Of a stretch of DNA of 64,000 nucleotides, positions 1 to 9,193 are shown piece by piece. The notes below the pieces were generated by a model. That model searched no databases. It worked only from the letters and a program-made list of their open reading frames with translations, and had not been told where the DNA came from. The first letter of the stretch is position 1, and each line of letters opens with the position of its first letter. The position numbers were made by a program, and so were the translations under genes. Origin of the DNA: Alteromonas aquimaris (lineage in GTDB: Bacteria; Pseudomonadota; Gammaproteobacteria; Enterobacterales; Alteromonadaceae); assembly GCF_026183695.1 (NCBI RefSeq), contig NZ_JAPFRD010000005.1, positions 1-64,000 of the forward strand, read 5' to 3'.

Positions 1-34
1 ACTATTATCGACAATTAGCCGAAGATACGGCAGC

Positions 35-504
35 ATGACTCAAACAAATCCGCCTCCGAATTTACCGGCGCGATTCAGTTACTAAGTTGGTTCACCTATA
101 GAGTCTATCTTAAGTTAGTAAAAGGAAACGCTGAGACTCATATAGACTCGCCAGACCATGAGGAAATACAAGCCATCGTGGACATGGCAATGGAGGATAG
201 CAGGGTCATAAGGTCGGTTAAAGGCTACAAAGGTAGTGACATGATTTGGTTTGGTGAATGGACTACCCCTGATGGATGGGTTGTGACTGGTGGAAGTATG
301 AACACAATTGCATATAAAACTATAAGAGATCTACTTAAAAAGCATGTCTATTTCGAACCTACCAAAGCCCAAGCTCAAACAATACGCTCTTCCAAGCCCT
401 TACAGAATAGCAAGGAAAAAGCTTCAGGATGCCTAGGGGCATTGGTGTTTGCGGTATTGACTCCCATAGCTTTAATTACAACCAAAGCTCTCAACATTTT
501 ATAA
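35..504 (+). pseudogene. Frameshifted small membrane-anchored protein, unknown function
   Basis: I do not recognise a family. The frame carrying most of the protein is open from base 19, just after an in-frame TAG at 16-18, to the stop at 504, but has no ATG near its beginning. An ATG at 35 in the neighbouring frame reads MTQTNPPP and then stops soon after. Adding one base to the C-rich stretch at 50-57 would join the two into a protein of about 155 residues. The C-terminus is hydrophobic (from about 80 residues after the GTG at 178), so it may be a tail anchor. Without repair, a GTG at 178 would give 108 residues. This is a real frameshift, a sequence error or a gene starting at the GTG. Its 3' end overlaps the recombinase remnant on the other strand, which fits an accessory region. 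Confidence 0.5.
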
Positions 505-787
505 TGGATTTCAAGCAATCAGTCTCATGAATCTTCTCGACATAGCGCCACTGCTCATCCTTGTTCTTAAACTTACTGTAAAGGTTATACGTAAAGGATA
601 GCTGCTTGTGTCCTGCAAGCCGCGCAGCGATCTCTACAGGACAACCAATCTGATTAAATGCTATTACAAAGTCACTTCGAAAAGAGTGTAAGTCAGTTTT
701 ATAACCTTCACTCTTTTTAAAGTCTTTGATCAGCTTACCAGACTCAGATGAGATACAATTAACGGCTTCCTTACTTATATTACAGTT
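491..787 (-). pseudogene. C-terminal remnant of a tyrosine recombinase (phage/island integrase)
   Basis: The minus strand is open for 98 codons and encodes only the catalytic end of a tyrosine recombinase. The HxxR box is visible as LHSFRSDF, followed by an LAGH motif and the presumed nucleophilic tyrosine in FTYNLYSKF, with a charged C-terminal tail. The N-terminal arm-binding and core-binding domains and the first catalytic arginine are missing: the frame closes at the TAA at 788-790, near the junction with a transposase remnant. It lies on the 3' side of the tRNA-Leu gene, where an island integrase is expected. It is almost certainly not functional. Confidence 0.8.
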
Positions 788-814
788 TTACCGGTCTCAG
801 GGAGTAGCCGCATT

Positions 815-958
815 ACCGGGAGATACCATAACAAAACGGCAATGATATTAAGAAGAGCCTATGGTTTTAAGAACTTTAAAAATTACAGAATAAGAGTAAT
901 GACCCATTGTGCGCGCCGGTTACCCGGATGGGATGGTGTAATTAATCGAGTGAGATGA
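815..958 (+). mobile_element. C-terminal fragment of an ISL3-family transposase
   Basis: About 47 codons ending in TGA at 956-958 carry a tail that resembles the end of DDE transposases of the ISL3 (IS204/IS1001/IS1165) group: MILRRAYGFKNF followed by NYRIRVMTHC. Nothing upstream in the same frame looks like the rest of the transposase, and no terminal inverted repeats are recognisable. It is a dead remnant abutting the truncated integrase, so insertion and deletion probably removed the integrase front. Family assignment rests on motif memory only. Confidence 0.6.
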
Positions 959-1012
959 ATGTTGAGCGCCCGTTTATGGGGTAGAGCCAAAATTTTGCAA
1001 AGATTAAATGGA

Positions 1013-1099
1013 TGGTACCAGAGGCCGGACTTGAACCGGCACACCCTTGCGGGCGGTGGATTTTGAATCCACTGCGTCTACCAATTCCGCCACTCTGGC
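1013..1099 (-). tRNA. tRNA-Leu (anticodon CAA)
   Basis: An 87-nt class II tRNA on the minus strand with encoded CCA. The 5' arm GCCAGAG pairs with CTCTGGT (one G-U at the first pair). The D arm has GGTAGACGC, the anticodon stem GTGGA/TCCAC encloses a loop reading TTCAAAA (anticodon CAA at positions 34-36), a long variable arm follows, and the T arm has GGTTCAAGTCC. It lies between the integrase remnant and the RDD/lptG genes. In E. coli the tRNA-Leu(CAA) gene leuX lies a few genes from lptFG and carries the intB island. Confidence 0.96.
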
Positions 1100-1226
1100 T
1101 TTGGTATCCATGCCTAGCAAAGCATTAAAACTTTGCAAATCTTTGCACGCATTTTTTAACTTGTTTGAGTCAAAAGGGGCTTACCTTTCAATGACTTGTC
1201 CAGACTGACTTGCTAGACGCGTTCAA

Positions 1227-1265
1227 TTTTGAATCCGCTGCGTCTACCAATTCCGCCACTCTGGC
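1227..1265 (-). pseudogene. Duplicated 5' half of tRNA-Leu (tRNA relic)
   Basis: These 39 bases match the 5' half of the intact tRNA-Leu gene (1061-1099) with a single difference, from the acceptor 5' strand to the anticodon loop. The 3' half is absent: beyond the anticodon the sequence no longer pairs or resembles a tRNA. A 7-bp inverted repeat (TAGACGC at 1214-1220 against GCGTCTA at 1240-1246) overlaps it. It is either the remains of a tandem tRNA-Leu gene or a scar of integration or excision at this tRNA. Confidence 0.85.
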
Positions 1266-1475
1266 ATGGATAGATGTGCTTTGATTGCTGCCGCATTATA
1301 GCGTTATGCCATTCGCTGACAAGCGTTTTTTGCAAATCGTTGGCAATAAACGCTTCAAGTGATGGTTTATTCACCTGTTCAAGGGTGCGATAGTTAACGC
1401 CGCGCAAATCATTTTTGATTTACACCAGCCTGTGGCACACTTGCAGATTGAATTTATTTAGTTTATTTAATTGTA
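1266..1475. other. Non-coding stretch upstream of tRNA-Leu and RDD gene
   Basis: With the tRNA relic this makes 1100-1475 a gene-free stretch. It should contain the promoter for the leftward tRNA and for the rightward RDD gene, but I cannot point to convincing -35/-10 boxes. A minus-strand open frame here runs through the tRNA relic and has no protein-like features. Confidence 0.4.
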
Positions 1476-1991
1476 GTGACCGAATCTGAATCTGTTAATC
1501 AAACTCATCGTCTTAACCGCGCAAGTTTTGTTAAACGGCTGTTGGCTATGATTTATGACACCCTTGTTGCGACGGCAGTGGGCATGTGTGCGGCGATGGT
1601 AATCATCGTCAGCTTGGTTATTTTGTTCCACAATGGTGTCCTGGATATGGGGGCACATGAACAACCGGCAGATGCCATTCAAGCATCCTGGCAAATCAAG
1701 TTACTTATTCAGGGGTGGGTTATCGCCTGGGTGATTGGGTTTTTCTTATGGTTTTGGAAGCGGGGAGGGCAGACCATAGGGATGCGAGCCTGGCGTCTGA
1801 AAATTTACAATACCCAAGACACGCCCATCACCTGGACGCGCTTGGTTCTGCGTTTAATTGCTTCGTTGGGTGGGCTGGGCACCTTGTTGGTATTGCTCGA
1901 TTACAAAAATAAACAATCATTGCAAGACAGAGTGGCCGGTACCGAAGTATTGCAATTGACCAAAACTCAGAACGACCACAAAAGTTGGTAA
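1476..1991 (+). CDS. RDD family membrane protein
   Basis: This 171-residue protein has the RDD family layout. A basic N-terminal segment (RASFVKRLLAMIYD, about residues 18-31) contains the Arg and Asp the family is named for. A membrane segment follows at about 28-51, a second at about 74-93, a short polar loop with TIGMRAWRLKI, and a last hydrophobic helix near 120-141. RDD proteins are inner-membrane proteins, some implicated in ion transport, but the function here cannot be deduced. The start is GTG with a weak ribosome site, so the first residues are uncertain. It converges on lptG with only 12 bases between the stops. Confidence 0.8.
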   Translation: MTESESVNQTHRLNRASFVKRLLAMIYDTLVATAVGMCAAMVIIVSLVILFHNGVLDMGAHEQPADAIQASWQIKLLIQGWVIAWVIGFFLWFWKRGGQTIGMRAWRLKIYNTQDTPITWTRLVLRLIASLGGLGTLLVLLDYKNKQSLQDRVAGTEVLQLTKTQNDHKSW

Positions 1992-2003
1992 CCTCTTAGC
2001 CTC

Positions 2004-3065
2004 TTAGCGTCTTAGTAGATAAGTAGCAATTGCCGCAAATAGTAAACTCGGCAATATCGCCCCTAAAACGGGAGGAAGTTGGTACACCAGACTTAATGGT
2101 CCAAATACTTCGTTGGTGATAAAAAATCCAAACCCCGTCAAGACCCCCATTATAACTCGCGCGCCCATGGTCACACTGCGGAGTGGTCCAAAAATAAATG
2201 ATAGAGCCATCAACATCATGACGCCTATAGAAATGGGCTGCAAAATTTTGCGCCACAGCGCTAGCTCATAGCGTGAAGCGTCTTGGTCATTGTTCTCAAG
2301 ATAGCCGATATAGTCAGCCAACCCTTCAATTGATAACGCCTCAGGCTTTACCGCGACAATGCCTAACTTGTCTGGTGTGAGGGACGAATCCCACTGCTGC
2401 CGCTGGTGGCTTTGGATATTAATTTTTTCCTCACCAAACTGCGTTATATCAACGTTTTCTAAAAACCATTTGTTGTTTTCGAAGATACCCGATTGGGCGT
2501 ACGTTATCGTATTTAAGGTTAAGTCCGGGTGAAACGAAAAAATACTAATGTCTTTTAACGATTCGCGGGTGAAAACCTGCCCAATACTGACAAACTGATC
2601 GCCATCTTTCGCCCACACTAATTGATCTGAAGAAAATAAACTGCCGCCTGTAATTGCCTCTGTCTTAATTTCCTTGGCCCGCGATTCACTAAATGGCGTC
2701 ACCCATTCACTAATTGCCATCACCGCCAAAATCATGATCACAGTAGATTTCATAGCCGATGCGATGATATTCCAGCGACTCAAGCCTGCTGCTTGCATTA
2801 CCACTAGCTCACTATTACTGGCAAGTAATCCCATACCCACTAAGCCGCCAAGCAAGGTGGCCATAGGAAAAAATTGTTCGAGATCACGTGGTAAGCTTAG
2901 CAATACGAAAAGGCCGGCAGTGACCATGTCGTAATCCCCTTCACCGAGCTTGCGCAGTTGCTCAACAAATTTGATAAGGGCGCTAAGCCCCACTAAGACT
3001 GAGAGGGTGACAGTAATGGTGCCAAGTAATGTACGGGCAATGTATAAATCTAAAAGTCGAAACAT
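2004..3065 (-). CDS. lptG: LPS export permease LptG
   Basis: LptG is one of the two inner-membrane permease subunits of the LptB2FGC transporter, which extracts lipopolysaccharide from the inner membrane and pushes it along the LptA bridge. The 353-residue protein has the YjgP/YjgQ architecture: three N-terminal helices including the coupling region (FPMATLLGGLVGMGLLA, then SNSELVVMQAAG near residues 85-96), a periplasmic beta-jellyroll of about 130 residues, and three C-terminal helices ending in YLLRR. Its ATG overlaps the lptF stop by one base (TAATG), so the two are translationally coupled. The order lptF-lptG opposite pepA matches E. coli. Confidence 0.95.
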   Translation of the reverse strand: MFRLLDLYIARTLLGTITVTLSVLVGLSALIKFVEQLRKLGEGDYDMVTAGLFVLLSLPRDLEQFFPMATLLGGLVGMGLLASNSELVVMQAAGLSRWNIIASAMKSTVIMILAVMAISEWVTPFSESRAKEIKTEAITGGSLFSSDQLVWAKDGDQFVSIGQVFTRESLKDISIFSFHPDLTLNTITYAQSGIFENNKWFLENVDITQFGEEKINIQSHQRQQWDSSLTPDKLGIVAVKPEALSIEGLADYIGYLENNDQDASRYELALWRKILQPISIGVMMLMALSFIFGPLRSVTMGARVIMGVLTGFGFFITNEVFGPLSLVYQLPPVLGAILPSLLFAAIATYLLRR

Positions 3066-4168
3066 TATCCCTTCCTAAAAATTAGTGCACGTATATGCGC
3101 ACCCGTTTTGCGGTCTCGAACCAGTAGACCTAAGCCTATTATTAACATAATGGCATGCACCCACCATAGGCCAAGTTGAACAGGAATGCGCCCGTCTTCT
3201 AACACTCTACGGCTGGCAAGCAATAGAAGGAAGTAACCCAAGTACAGAAGAATCGCAGGAAACATTTTGCCAAAACGGCCCTGACGTGGGTCCACAGAAC
3301 TTAGCGGCACTGCAATTAAAATCAGAAAGGGGATCGACAGCGGAATTGCCAGGCGCCATTGCAGTTCCGCTTGCGCTTCCAACGACTCCATTCCCCACAG
3401 TTCTTGCGTGGGAAGCACACTTATTTTGACGCGAGTTTCTTCTTGTACCTCATCGGCAATTTGGATGTGGTATTCGTCAAAAGCCACTTTGCGGTAGCTA
3501 TGTTTGCGCTGCTCTCCTTCATATTGCACGCCGTCCTCTAGTACCAGAGTGCGGGTGCCATCGCGCTCGTTACTTATCCTTCCTGCATCCGCATACACCA
3601 CACGAACCTTTCCTGCGGCTGTCTCGCTTTGATGCTGGGACAGAAAAACGCGCTTTAAGGAATCATCCTTTTTATCGATATCGTGAACAAAAATAACGGC
3701 TTTTTCGTTACCTGTTTGCTGGAAGCGTCCAGGAATAATGGCAGAAAAGCCTGCTTCGGAACGGGCCTTTTCTTTTAGTTCAAATTCACTTTGGGCGGCG
3801 GTAGGGGCTAAATAAAGCGTGATAAAACCTGTCACCAACATAATAATCAGTGATAAAAACAACATAACCCGAGTAACATACCATTCGCTGACCCCACACG
3901 CGCGCATCACGGTCATTTCACTGTCAACATAAAGGCGACCATGGGCGAGCATAATGCCCAGATACGCGCTTATAGGCATCACTAAGGACGCCAGAATAGG
4001 AGTATAAAGGGCGAGAAATCCTGCTACCAGCCCGGCGGGGATATCTCCATCTGAAGCATCACCTAATACACGAACAAAACGCAATGTAATAAATATAGCC
4101 ATTAGAATGAGAAAAATGGCCAGTTGGGACTTAAGTGTTTCCTTAAGCAAATAGCGAAATATTAACAT
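3065..4168 (-). CDS. lptF: LPS export permease LptF
   Basis: LptF is the partner permease of LptG. The 367-residue protein has the family pattern: membrane helices at the N-terminus, a conserved stretch VMPISAYLGIMLAHGRLY followed by DSEMTVMRACG near residues 63-92, a central periplasmic domain, and three C-terminal helices ending in a basic tail. The gene is divergent from pepA across 252 bases that must hold both promoters, as in E. coli. Length is normal for the family (about 366). Confidence 0.95.
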   Translation of the reverse strand: MLIFRYLLKETLKSQLAIFLILMAIFITLRFVRVLGDASDGDIPAGLVAGFLALYTPILASLVMPISAYLGIMLAHGRLYVDSEMTVMRACGVSEWYVTRVMLFLSLIIMLVTGFITLYLAPTAAQSEFELKEKARSEAGFSAIIPGRFQQTGNEKAVIFVHDIDKKDDSLKRVFLSQHQSETAAGKVRVVYADAGRISNERDGTRTLVLEDGVQYEGEQRKHSYRKVAFDEYHIQIADEVQEETRVKISVLPTQELWGMESLEAQAELQWRLAIPLSIPFLILIAVPLSSVDPRQGRFGKMFPAILLYLGYFLLLLASRRVLEDGRIPVQLGLWWVHAIMLIIGLGLLVRDRKTGAHIRALIFRKG

Positions 4169-4420
4169 CCCACTCCCAATGAAAATTTGGATTTATAGTG
4201 AAAAAGCGCACAATCTTGAGTAAACTTTGTATTTTTACAAGTTAAGCAATTAACCTTAAAACGATTCGCTTTGGCTTTAGTTCAATTTAGCTCAGCAGTC
4301 AGGCCATATAATAAAATGGGCAAAAGGCTGTCAGCGTGTGTATTAAACCATAACCGCGCGCAAAACGTTACGTGATTTTGAACCCTATGCCAGAACAAAG
4401 AAAATAGCAAAGGAGATATC

Positions 4421-5926
4421 GTGGAATTTAGTGTAAAAAGTGGCAGTCCCGAAAAACAACGCAGCGCCTGTATCGTAGTGGGTGTATTCGAGCCACGACG
4501 ACTAACAGCGGTGGCCGAGCAATTAGATGAAATCAGTGAAGGATATATTAGCAACCTGCTACGCCGGGGCGACCTGGAAGGTAAAGCAGGGCAGATGTTA
4601 CTGCTGCATCACGTTCCTAACGTATTAAGTGAGCGTGTATTACTGGTGGGGTGTGGAAAAGAGCGTGAACTGGATGAAAGGCAGTATAAGCAAATCATCG
4701 CCCGCACCATCAAAACACTAAACGAAACCGGTTCCATGGAAGCGGTCTGCTTTTTGACCGAATTGCATGTGAAAGGGCGTGATACGTATTGGAAAGTGCG
4801 CCAGGCTGTCGAAGCTACCCAGGATTCGTTGTACACCTTTTTGCAATTGAAAACCAAGAAAGGTGAACCACGCAGGCCGTTACGTAAAATTGTATTTAAT
4901 GTCCCCACGCGCAGAGAGTTAACGGTTGGCGAACGCGCTGTCGAGCACGGTCTGGCAATAGCCGCCGGTGCTAAAGTAACCAAAGATGTGGCCAATATGC
5001 CACCCAATATCTGTAATCCTGGCTATTTGTGGGAACAAGCCCAGGAACTCGCTTCAAATTATAGCTCTATTTCGGCCGAAGTGGTTGACGAAGCCAAAAT
5101 GAACGAGCTTGGCATGCAGGCCTATTTAGCGGTGGGGCGTGGATCGCACAATGAATCAATGATGAGTATTATTCATCACCAAGGTGGCGCTGCGAATCAG
5201 GCTCCTATTGTTTTGGTCGGTAAAGGGTTAACGTTTGACTCTGGTGGTATTTCAATCAAGCCCGGCGAGGCGATGGACGAAATGAAATACGATATGGGCG
5301 GCGCGGCCTCTGTGCTGGGTGTGATGCACACTGTTGCAGAGCTGAATTTGCCTATTAATGTCATTGGCGTATTGGCAGGTTGTGAGAATATGCCTGATGG
5401 TAATGCATATCGGCCAGGGGACATCCTGACCACAATGTCAGGACAAACGGTTGAAGTACTTAATACTGATGCAGAAGGCCGATTAGTGTTATGTGATGCG
5501 TTGACGTATGTGGAACGCTATGAGCCTGAATTGGTTATAGACGTCGCGACGTTGACCGGCGCTTGCGTAATTGCATTAGGGGCGCACGCTACTGGTTTGA
5601 TGAGCCAGCACAATCCATTGGCCCACGAACTCCTTAATGCATCAGAGCAAAGTTCAGATCGTGCCTGGCGTTTGCCCCTTTGGGATGAGTATCAGTCTCA
5701 GTTAGACAGTCCGTTTGCCGATATGACCAATTTAGGCGGACGTCCGGCGGGTAGCATTACTGCTGGGTGTTTCCTCTCTCGCTTCACGAAAAAGTATAAC
5801 TGGGCCCATCTGGATATCGCTGGTACTGCCTGGCGCGGTGGCAAGCATAAAGGCGCCACAGGCCGCCCCGTCCCAATGTTGTCTCAGTTTTTGATGAACC
5901 GAGCAGGCGTGAATCACGAGGACTAA
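4421..5926 (+). CDS. pepA: Leucyl aminopeptidase PepA (M17)
   Basis: A cytosolic hexameric two-metal aminopeptidase that releases N-terminal leucine and other residues; in E. coli it also acts as a DNA-binding protein. The 501-residue length matches the family. The M17 signature NTDAEGRL is at residues 348-355. Metal and catalytic residues are visible around [11 protein letters not shown] (K268, D273), K280 and D291. The start is GTG behind a strong AAGGAG site 6 bases upstream. It is followed closely by holC (6 bases) and valS, the same order as in E. coli. Confidence 0.97.
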   Translation: MEFSVKSGSPEKQRSACIVVGVFEPRRLTAVAEQLDEISEGYISNLLRRGDLEGKAGQMLLLHHVPNVLSERVLLVGCGKERELDERQYKQIIARTIKTLNETGSMEAVCFLTELHVKGRDTYWKVRQAVEATQDSLYTFLQLKTKKGEPRRPLRKIVFNVPTRRELTVGERAVEHGLAIAAGAKVTKDVANMPPNICNPGYLWEQAQELASNYSSISAEVVDEAKMNELGMQAYLAVGRGSHNESMMSIIHHQGGAANQAPIVLVGKGLTFDSGGISIKPGEAMDEMKYDMGGAASVLGVMHTVAELNLPINVIGVLAGCENMPDGNAYRPGDILTTMSGQTVEVLNTDAEGRLVLCDALTYVERYEPELVIDVATLTGACVIALGAHATGLMSQHNPLAHELLNASEQSSDRAWRLPLWDEYQSQLDSPFADMTNLGGRPAGSITAGCFLSRFTKKYNWAHLDIAGTAWRGGKHKGATGRPVPMLSQFLMNRAGVNHED

Positions 5927-5932
5927 GTATCC

Positions 5933-6358
5933 ATGCCGCAGGTTGTATTTTATGCGCTTGGAAAAGCGCAACAAGCCTCTCATCGCGCTTGTGAACTGGT
6001 CGCTGACGCATATTCAAAACGTCAGCGATGTCGCATATTATGCGCAAGTCAGAAGCAAGCTGAAGACGTTGACGAACTACTGTGGCAAATGCCTGCAGAC
6101 AGGTTTATTCCTCACAATCTACATGGTGAAGGGCCCACTTCCGGCACCCCTGTAGAAATCTGTTGGCTGCCGGATCAGGTGGAAAAGTGCCATGTGATTA
6201 TCAACCTAACGGATGAATTGGTAAGTCAACCACAGCGGTTTTTATTTATTTATGATTTCGTGCCGGCCGAAGAAGAGGCCAAACAGAAAGCGCGATTACG
6301 CTACAAACATTATCAACAAGCCGGCTTTGCCATGCAGTTTGAGTCGGTGGAGAATTGA
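5933..6358 (+). CDS. holC: DNA polymerase III chi subunit
   Basis: Chi links the replicase clamp loader, through psi (HolD), to single-strand binding protein. The 141-residue protein has the expected composition and size for HolC (E. coli 147), with characteristic [13 protein letters not shown] in the middle and [14 protein letters not shown] followed by an aromatic/acidic [11 protein letters not shown] stretch. Sequence conservation in this family is low, so the call also uses position: it sits between pepA and valS exactly as in E. coli. Its stop lies 8 bases before the valS ATG. Confidence 0.93.
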   Translation: MPQVVFYALGKAQQASHRACELVADAYSKRQRCRILCASQKQAEDVDELLWQMPADRFIPHNLHGEGPTSGTPVEICWLPDQVEKCHVIINLTDELVSQPQRFLFIYDFVPAEEEAKQKARLRYKHYQQAGFAMQFESVEN

Positions 6359-6366
6359 GAATTAGT

Positions 6367-9138
6367 ATGGATAAAACCTTCGAACCACAATCCATTGAAA
6401 AGCAGTGTTACCAGGAGTGGGAGACGGCCGGGTTATTTAAGCCCTCAGGTGAAGGCACACCTTATAGCATTTTGCTGCCTCCTCCAAATGTCACGGGTAG
6501 CCTGCATATGGGCCATGCATTCCAGCACACTATTATGGACGCACTTACCCGTTATCACCGTATGAAAGGTGACAATACATTATGGCAAGTGGGCACCGAC
6601 CACGCGGGTATTGCCACGCAAATGGTAGTCGAGCGACAGTTAAATGCAGAAGGTAAAACCCGCCATGATTTAGGACGTGAAGATTTCGTCAAAAAAATCT
6701 GGGAATGGAAAGAAGAAAGTGGTGGCACTATCACCCAGCAAATGCGGCGGCTGGGTACGTCGGGTGACTGGGATCGGGAAGTCTTTACGATGGACGAAAA
6801 TTTGTCGAAAGCCGTCACAGAAGTGTTTGTTAAGCTTCATGAGGAAGGGTTGATTTACCGTGGCAAACGCCTGGTAAATTGGGATCCTGTGTTGTTGACG
6901 GCGGTGTCTGACCTAGAAGTACTGAACGAGGAAGAAAATGGCCACATGTGGCATATTCGCTATCCTCTGGAAGAGAGTGGCGACTCGATTATCGTCGCCA
7001 CCACCCGTCCTGAGACAATGTTAGGAGACACTGCCGTGGCAGTTCATCCTGACGACGAGCGATACCAGCACCTCATTGGTAAAAATATTAAATTGCCACT
7101 GACGAATCGTCTCATTCCGATTATCGCTGATGATTACGTCGATCCAGAGTTCGGCACAGGCTGCGTCAAAATTACGCCCGCCCATGACTTTAATGACTAC
7201 GAAATGGGTAAGAGACATAACTTACCCATGATCAACGTCTTAACGGAAGATGCGCGTATTAATGATGAAGCTCCCGAACGATATCGGGGAATGGATCGCT
7301 TCGATGCGCGTAAACAGGTTGTCAGCGACCTTGAAGACCTCGATTTATTACTTAAAGTTGAACCGCACAAGCTGAAGGTACCACGGGGAGATCGTTCTGG
7401 CTCAGTAATCGAACCTTATTTAACAGACCAGTGGTACGTAGCAGTAGAGTCGCTGGCTAAACCCGCCATAGAAGCGGTTGAAGCAGGTGAAATCCGTTTT
7501 GTCCCTGAAAATTGGAACAAGACCTATTACCAATGGATGCACAATATTCAGGACTGGTGTATTTCACGCCAGTTGTGGTGGGGCCATCGCGTGCCAGCGT
7601 GGTACGATGACCAAGGCAATATATACGTTGCCCGCACGGAAGCGGAAGCACGCGAAAAGCATAAGCTGGCAGACGATCTGGTATTGCACCAAGATAACGA
7701 TGTGCTTGATACCTGGTTTTCGTCGGCGTTGTGGCCATTCGCCACATTAGGATGGCCAGAGAAAACGCCCGAGCTTGCAACCTATTTGCCCACCTCAGTA
7801 TTGGTTACCGGCTTTGACATCATCTTTTTCTGGGTGGCCAGAATGATAATGATGACGAAAAAATTTACTGGCCAAATACCTTTTAAAGAAATTTATATTA
7901 CCGGTCTTATTCGGGACGAGAACGGCGATAAAATGTCCAAATCGAAAGGCAATGTGATTGATCCTATTGATGTCATTGATGGCATTGATGGGGACGCACT
8001 GGTGGCCAAGCGAACCCGGGGCATGATGCAACCCCAGCTAGCGGAGAAAGTGGCTAAGCGTACGCGCAAGCAATATCCGGATGGGTTTAATGCCTATGGA
8101 ACAGACGCCCTGCGATTTACTTTCGCCGCCATGGCGTCCACTAGTCGTGATATTAATTTCGACATGGGGCGGGTAGAAGGCTACCGTAATTTCTGCAACA
8201 AAATTTGGAACGCGTCTCGATTTGTACTGATGAATACCGAAAATGAAGATTGCGGTCTTAACGGTGGCAAGATGGAATTAAGCCTGGCTGATCGCTGGGT
8301 GTGGGCAAAATTCCAGCAGGTTGTTCAGGAATTTGAGACGGCTATCGCCGATTATCGTTTTGATATAGCGGCACAGGTGGCTTATGAGTTTACTTGGAAC
8401 CAGTTCTGCGATTGGTATCTGGAGCTAACGAAAGCAATCTTGAATAATCCAGATAGTTCCGACGCGCAAAAACGTGGCAGCCGCCATACGCTTATTAATG
8501 TCCTCGAAAATCTTTTACGCTTAATGCATCCGTTTATGCCTTTCATCACAGAAGCCATTTGGCAGCGTGTTGCCCCCCTGTGTAAATCATTGCCCGATAA
8601 TGTCAGTATCATGGTGCAATCATTCCCTGCAGTTGAGCAAGACAGAATAGATGCGCAGGCGCTGGAAGATATCGAATGGGTGAAACGCTTTATTCTGGGT
8701 ATTCGGAACATTCGTGGTGAGATGGATATTTCCCCGAATAAGCCTTTAGATGCCTTGTTAAGAAATGCCAGCAATGAAGATATCCGTAAGTTAAAAGCCA
8801 CTCGGCCTTTTATTGATAAGTTGGCCAAACTGCAGAAAATAGATAACTTAATGCAAGGTGAAAAAGGGCCCGCAAGTGCGACCGCATTGATTGGCGAAAT
8901 GGAAGTACTTATTCCGATGGCGGGCTTGATCGACAAGGATGCAGAGCTTGCACGTTTGCAAAAAGCAATTGAAAAGATGCAAAAGGATGTTGACCGTACT
9001 GAAGGCAAATTGGCAAATGCAAAATTTGTAAGTAATGCCCCAGAGGCAGTTATTGAAAAAGAGCGAACGAAGCTGGCGCAAGCCAAAATGCAGCTTGTTA
9101 AGCTGCGCGAGCAACACCAGACGATTGCTGAATTATGA
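6367..9138 (+). CDS. valS: Valyl-tRNA synthetase
   Basis: Charges tRNA-Val with valine and edits mischarged threonine. It is a class I synthetase of 923 residues from the ATG at 6367, with HMGH at residues 47-50 in [13 protein letters not shown], a CP1 editing domain ([20 protein letters not shown]), KMSKSKGN in the second half, an anticodon-binding domain and a C-terminal coiled-coil arm rich in Lys/Glu (about the last 70 residues). A TTG at 6355 in frame would overlap holC, but [11 protein letters not shown] aligns with the known N-terminus, so the ATG is preferred. A good terminator follows. Confidence 0.97.
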   Translation: MDKTFEPQSIEKQCYQEWETAGLFKPSGEGTPYSILLPPPNVTGSLHMGHAFQHTIMDALTRYHRMKGDNTLWQVGTDHAGIATQMVVERQLNAEGKTRHDLGREDFVKKIWEWKEESGGTITQQMRRLGTSGDWDREVFTMDENLSKAVTEVFVKLHEEGLIYRGKRLVNWDPVLLTAVSDLEVLNEEENGHMWHIRYPLEESGDSIIVATTRPETMLGDTAVAVHPDDERYQHLIGKNIKLPLTNRLIPIIADDYVDPEFGTGCVKITPAHDFNDYEMGKRHNLPMINVLTEDARINDEAPERYRGMDRFDARKQVVSDLEDLDLLLKVEPHKLKVPRGDRSGSVIEPYLTDQWYVAVESLAKPAIEAVEAGEIRFVPENWNKTYYQWMHNIQDWCISRQLWWGHRVPAWYDDQGNIYVARTEAEAREKHKLADDLVLHQDNDVLDTWFSSALWPFATLGWPEKTPELATYLPTSVLVTGFDIIFFWVARMIMMTKKFTGQIPFKEIYITGLIRDENGDKMSKSKGNVIDPIDVIDGIDGDALVAKRTRGMMQPQLAEKVAKRTRKQYPDGFNAYGTDALRFTFAAMASTSRDINFDMGRVEGYRNFCNKIWNASRFVLMNTENEDCGLNGGKMELSLADRWVWAKFQQVVQEFETAIADYRFDIAAQVAYEFTWNQFCDWYLELTKAILNNPDSSDAQKRGSRHTLINVLENLLRLMHPFMPFITEAIWQRVAPLCKSLPDNVSIMVQSFPAVEQDRIDAQALEDIEWVKRFILGIRNIRGEMDISPNKPLDALLRNASNEDIRKLKATRPFIDKLAKLQKIDNLMQGEKGPASATALIGEMEVLIPMAGLIDKDAELARLQKAIEKMQKDVDRTEGKLANAKFVSNAPEAVIEKERTKLAQAKMQLVKLREQHQTIAEL

Positions 9139-9163
9139 TACTGTGTAATTAGAGTTAACTAAG

Positions 9164-9193
9164 GCCCGCCTCTTAATCGAGCGGGCTTTTTTT
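9164..9193 (+). terminator. Intrinsic terminator of valS
   Basis: GCCCGC (9164-9169) pairs with GCGGGC (9181-9186) and is followed by a run of T to 9193. The stop codon and last codons of the converging kinase gene lie in the loop and right arm. For that gene there is no T tract on its downstream side, so the terminator works in one direction. Confidence 0.9.

Noticed and set aside
1213-1407. 64-codon minus-strand frame over the tRNA relic
   Set aside because: Runs through tRNA-derived sequence and ends with translated tRNA bases; not a gene.
8382-9086. 234-codon open frame on the minus strand inside valS
   Set aside because: It is antisense to the C-terminal arm of valS and its protein is low in domain-like character, rich in Ser/Phe/Ile as expected from reading a Lys/Glu-rich gene backwards.
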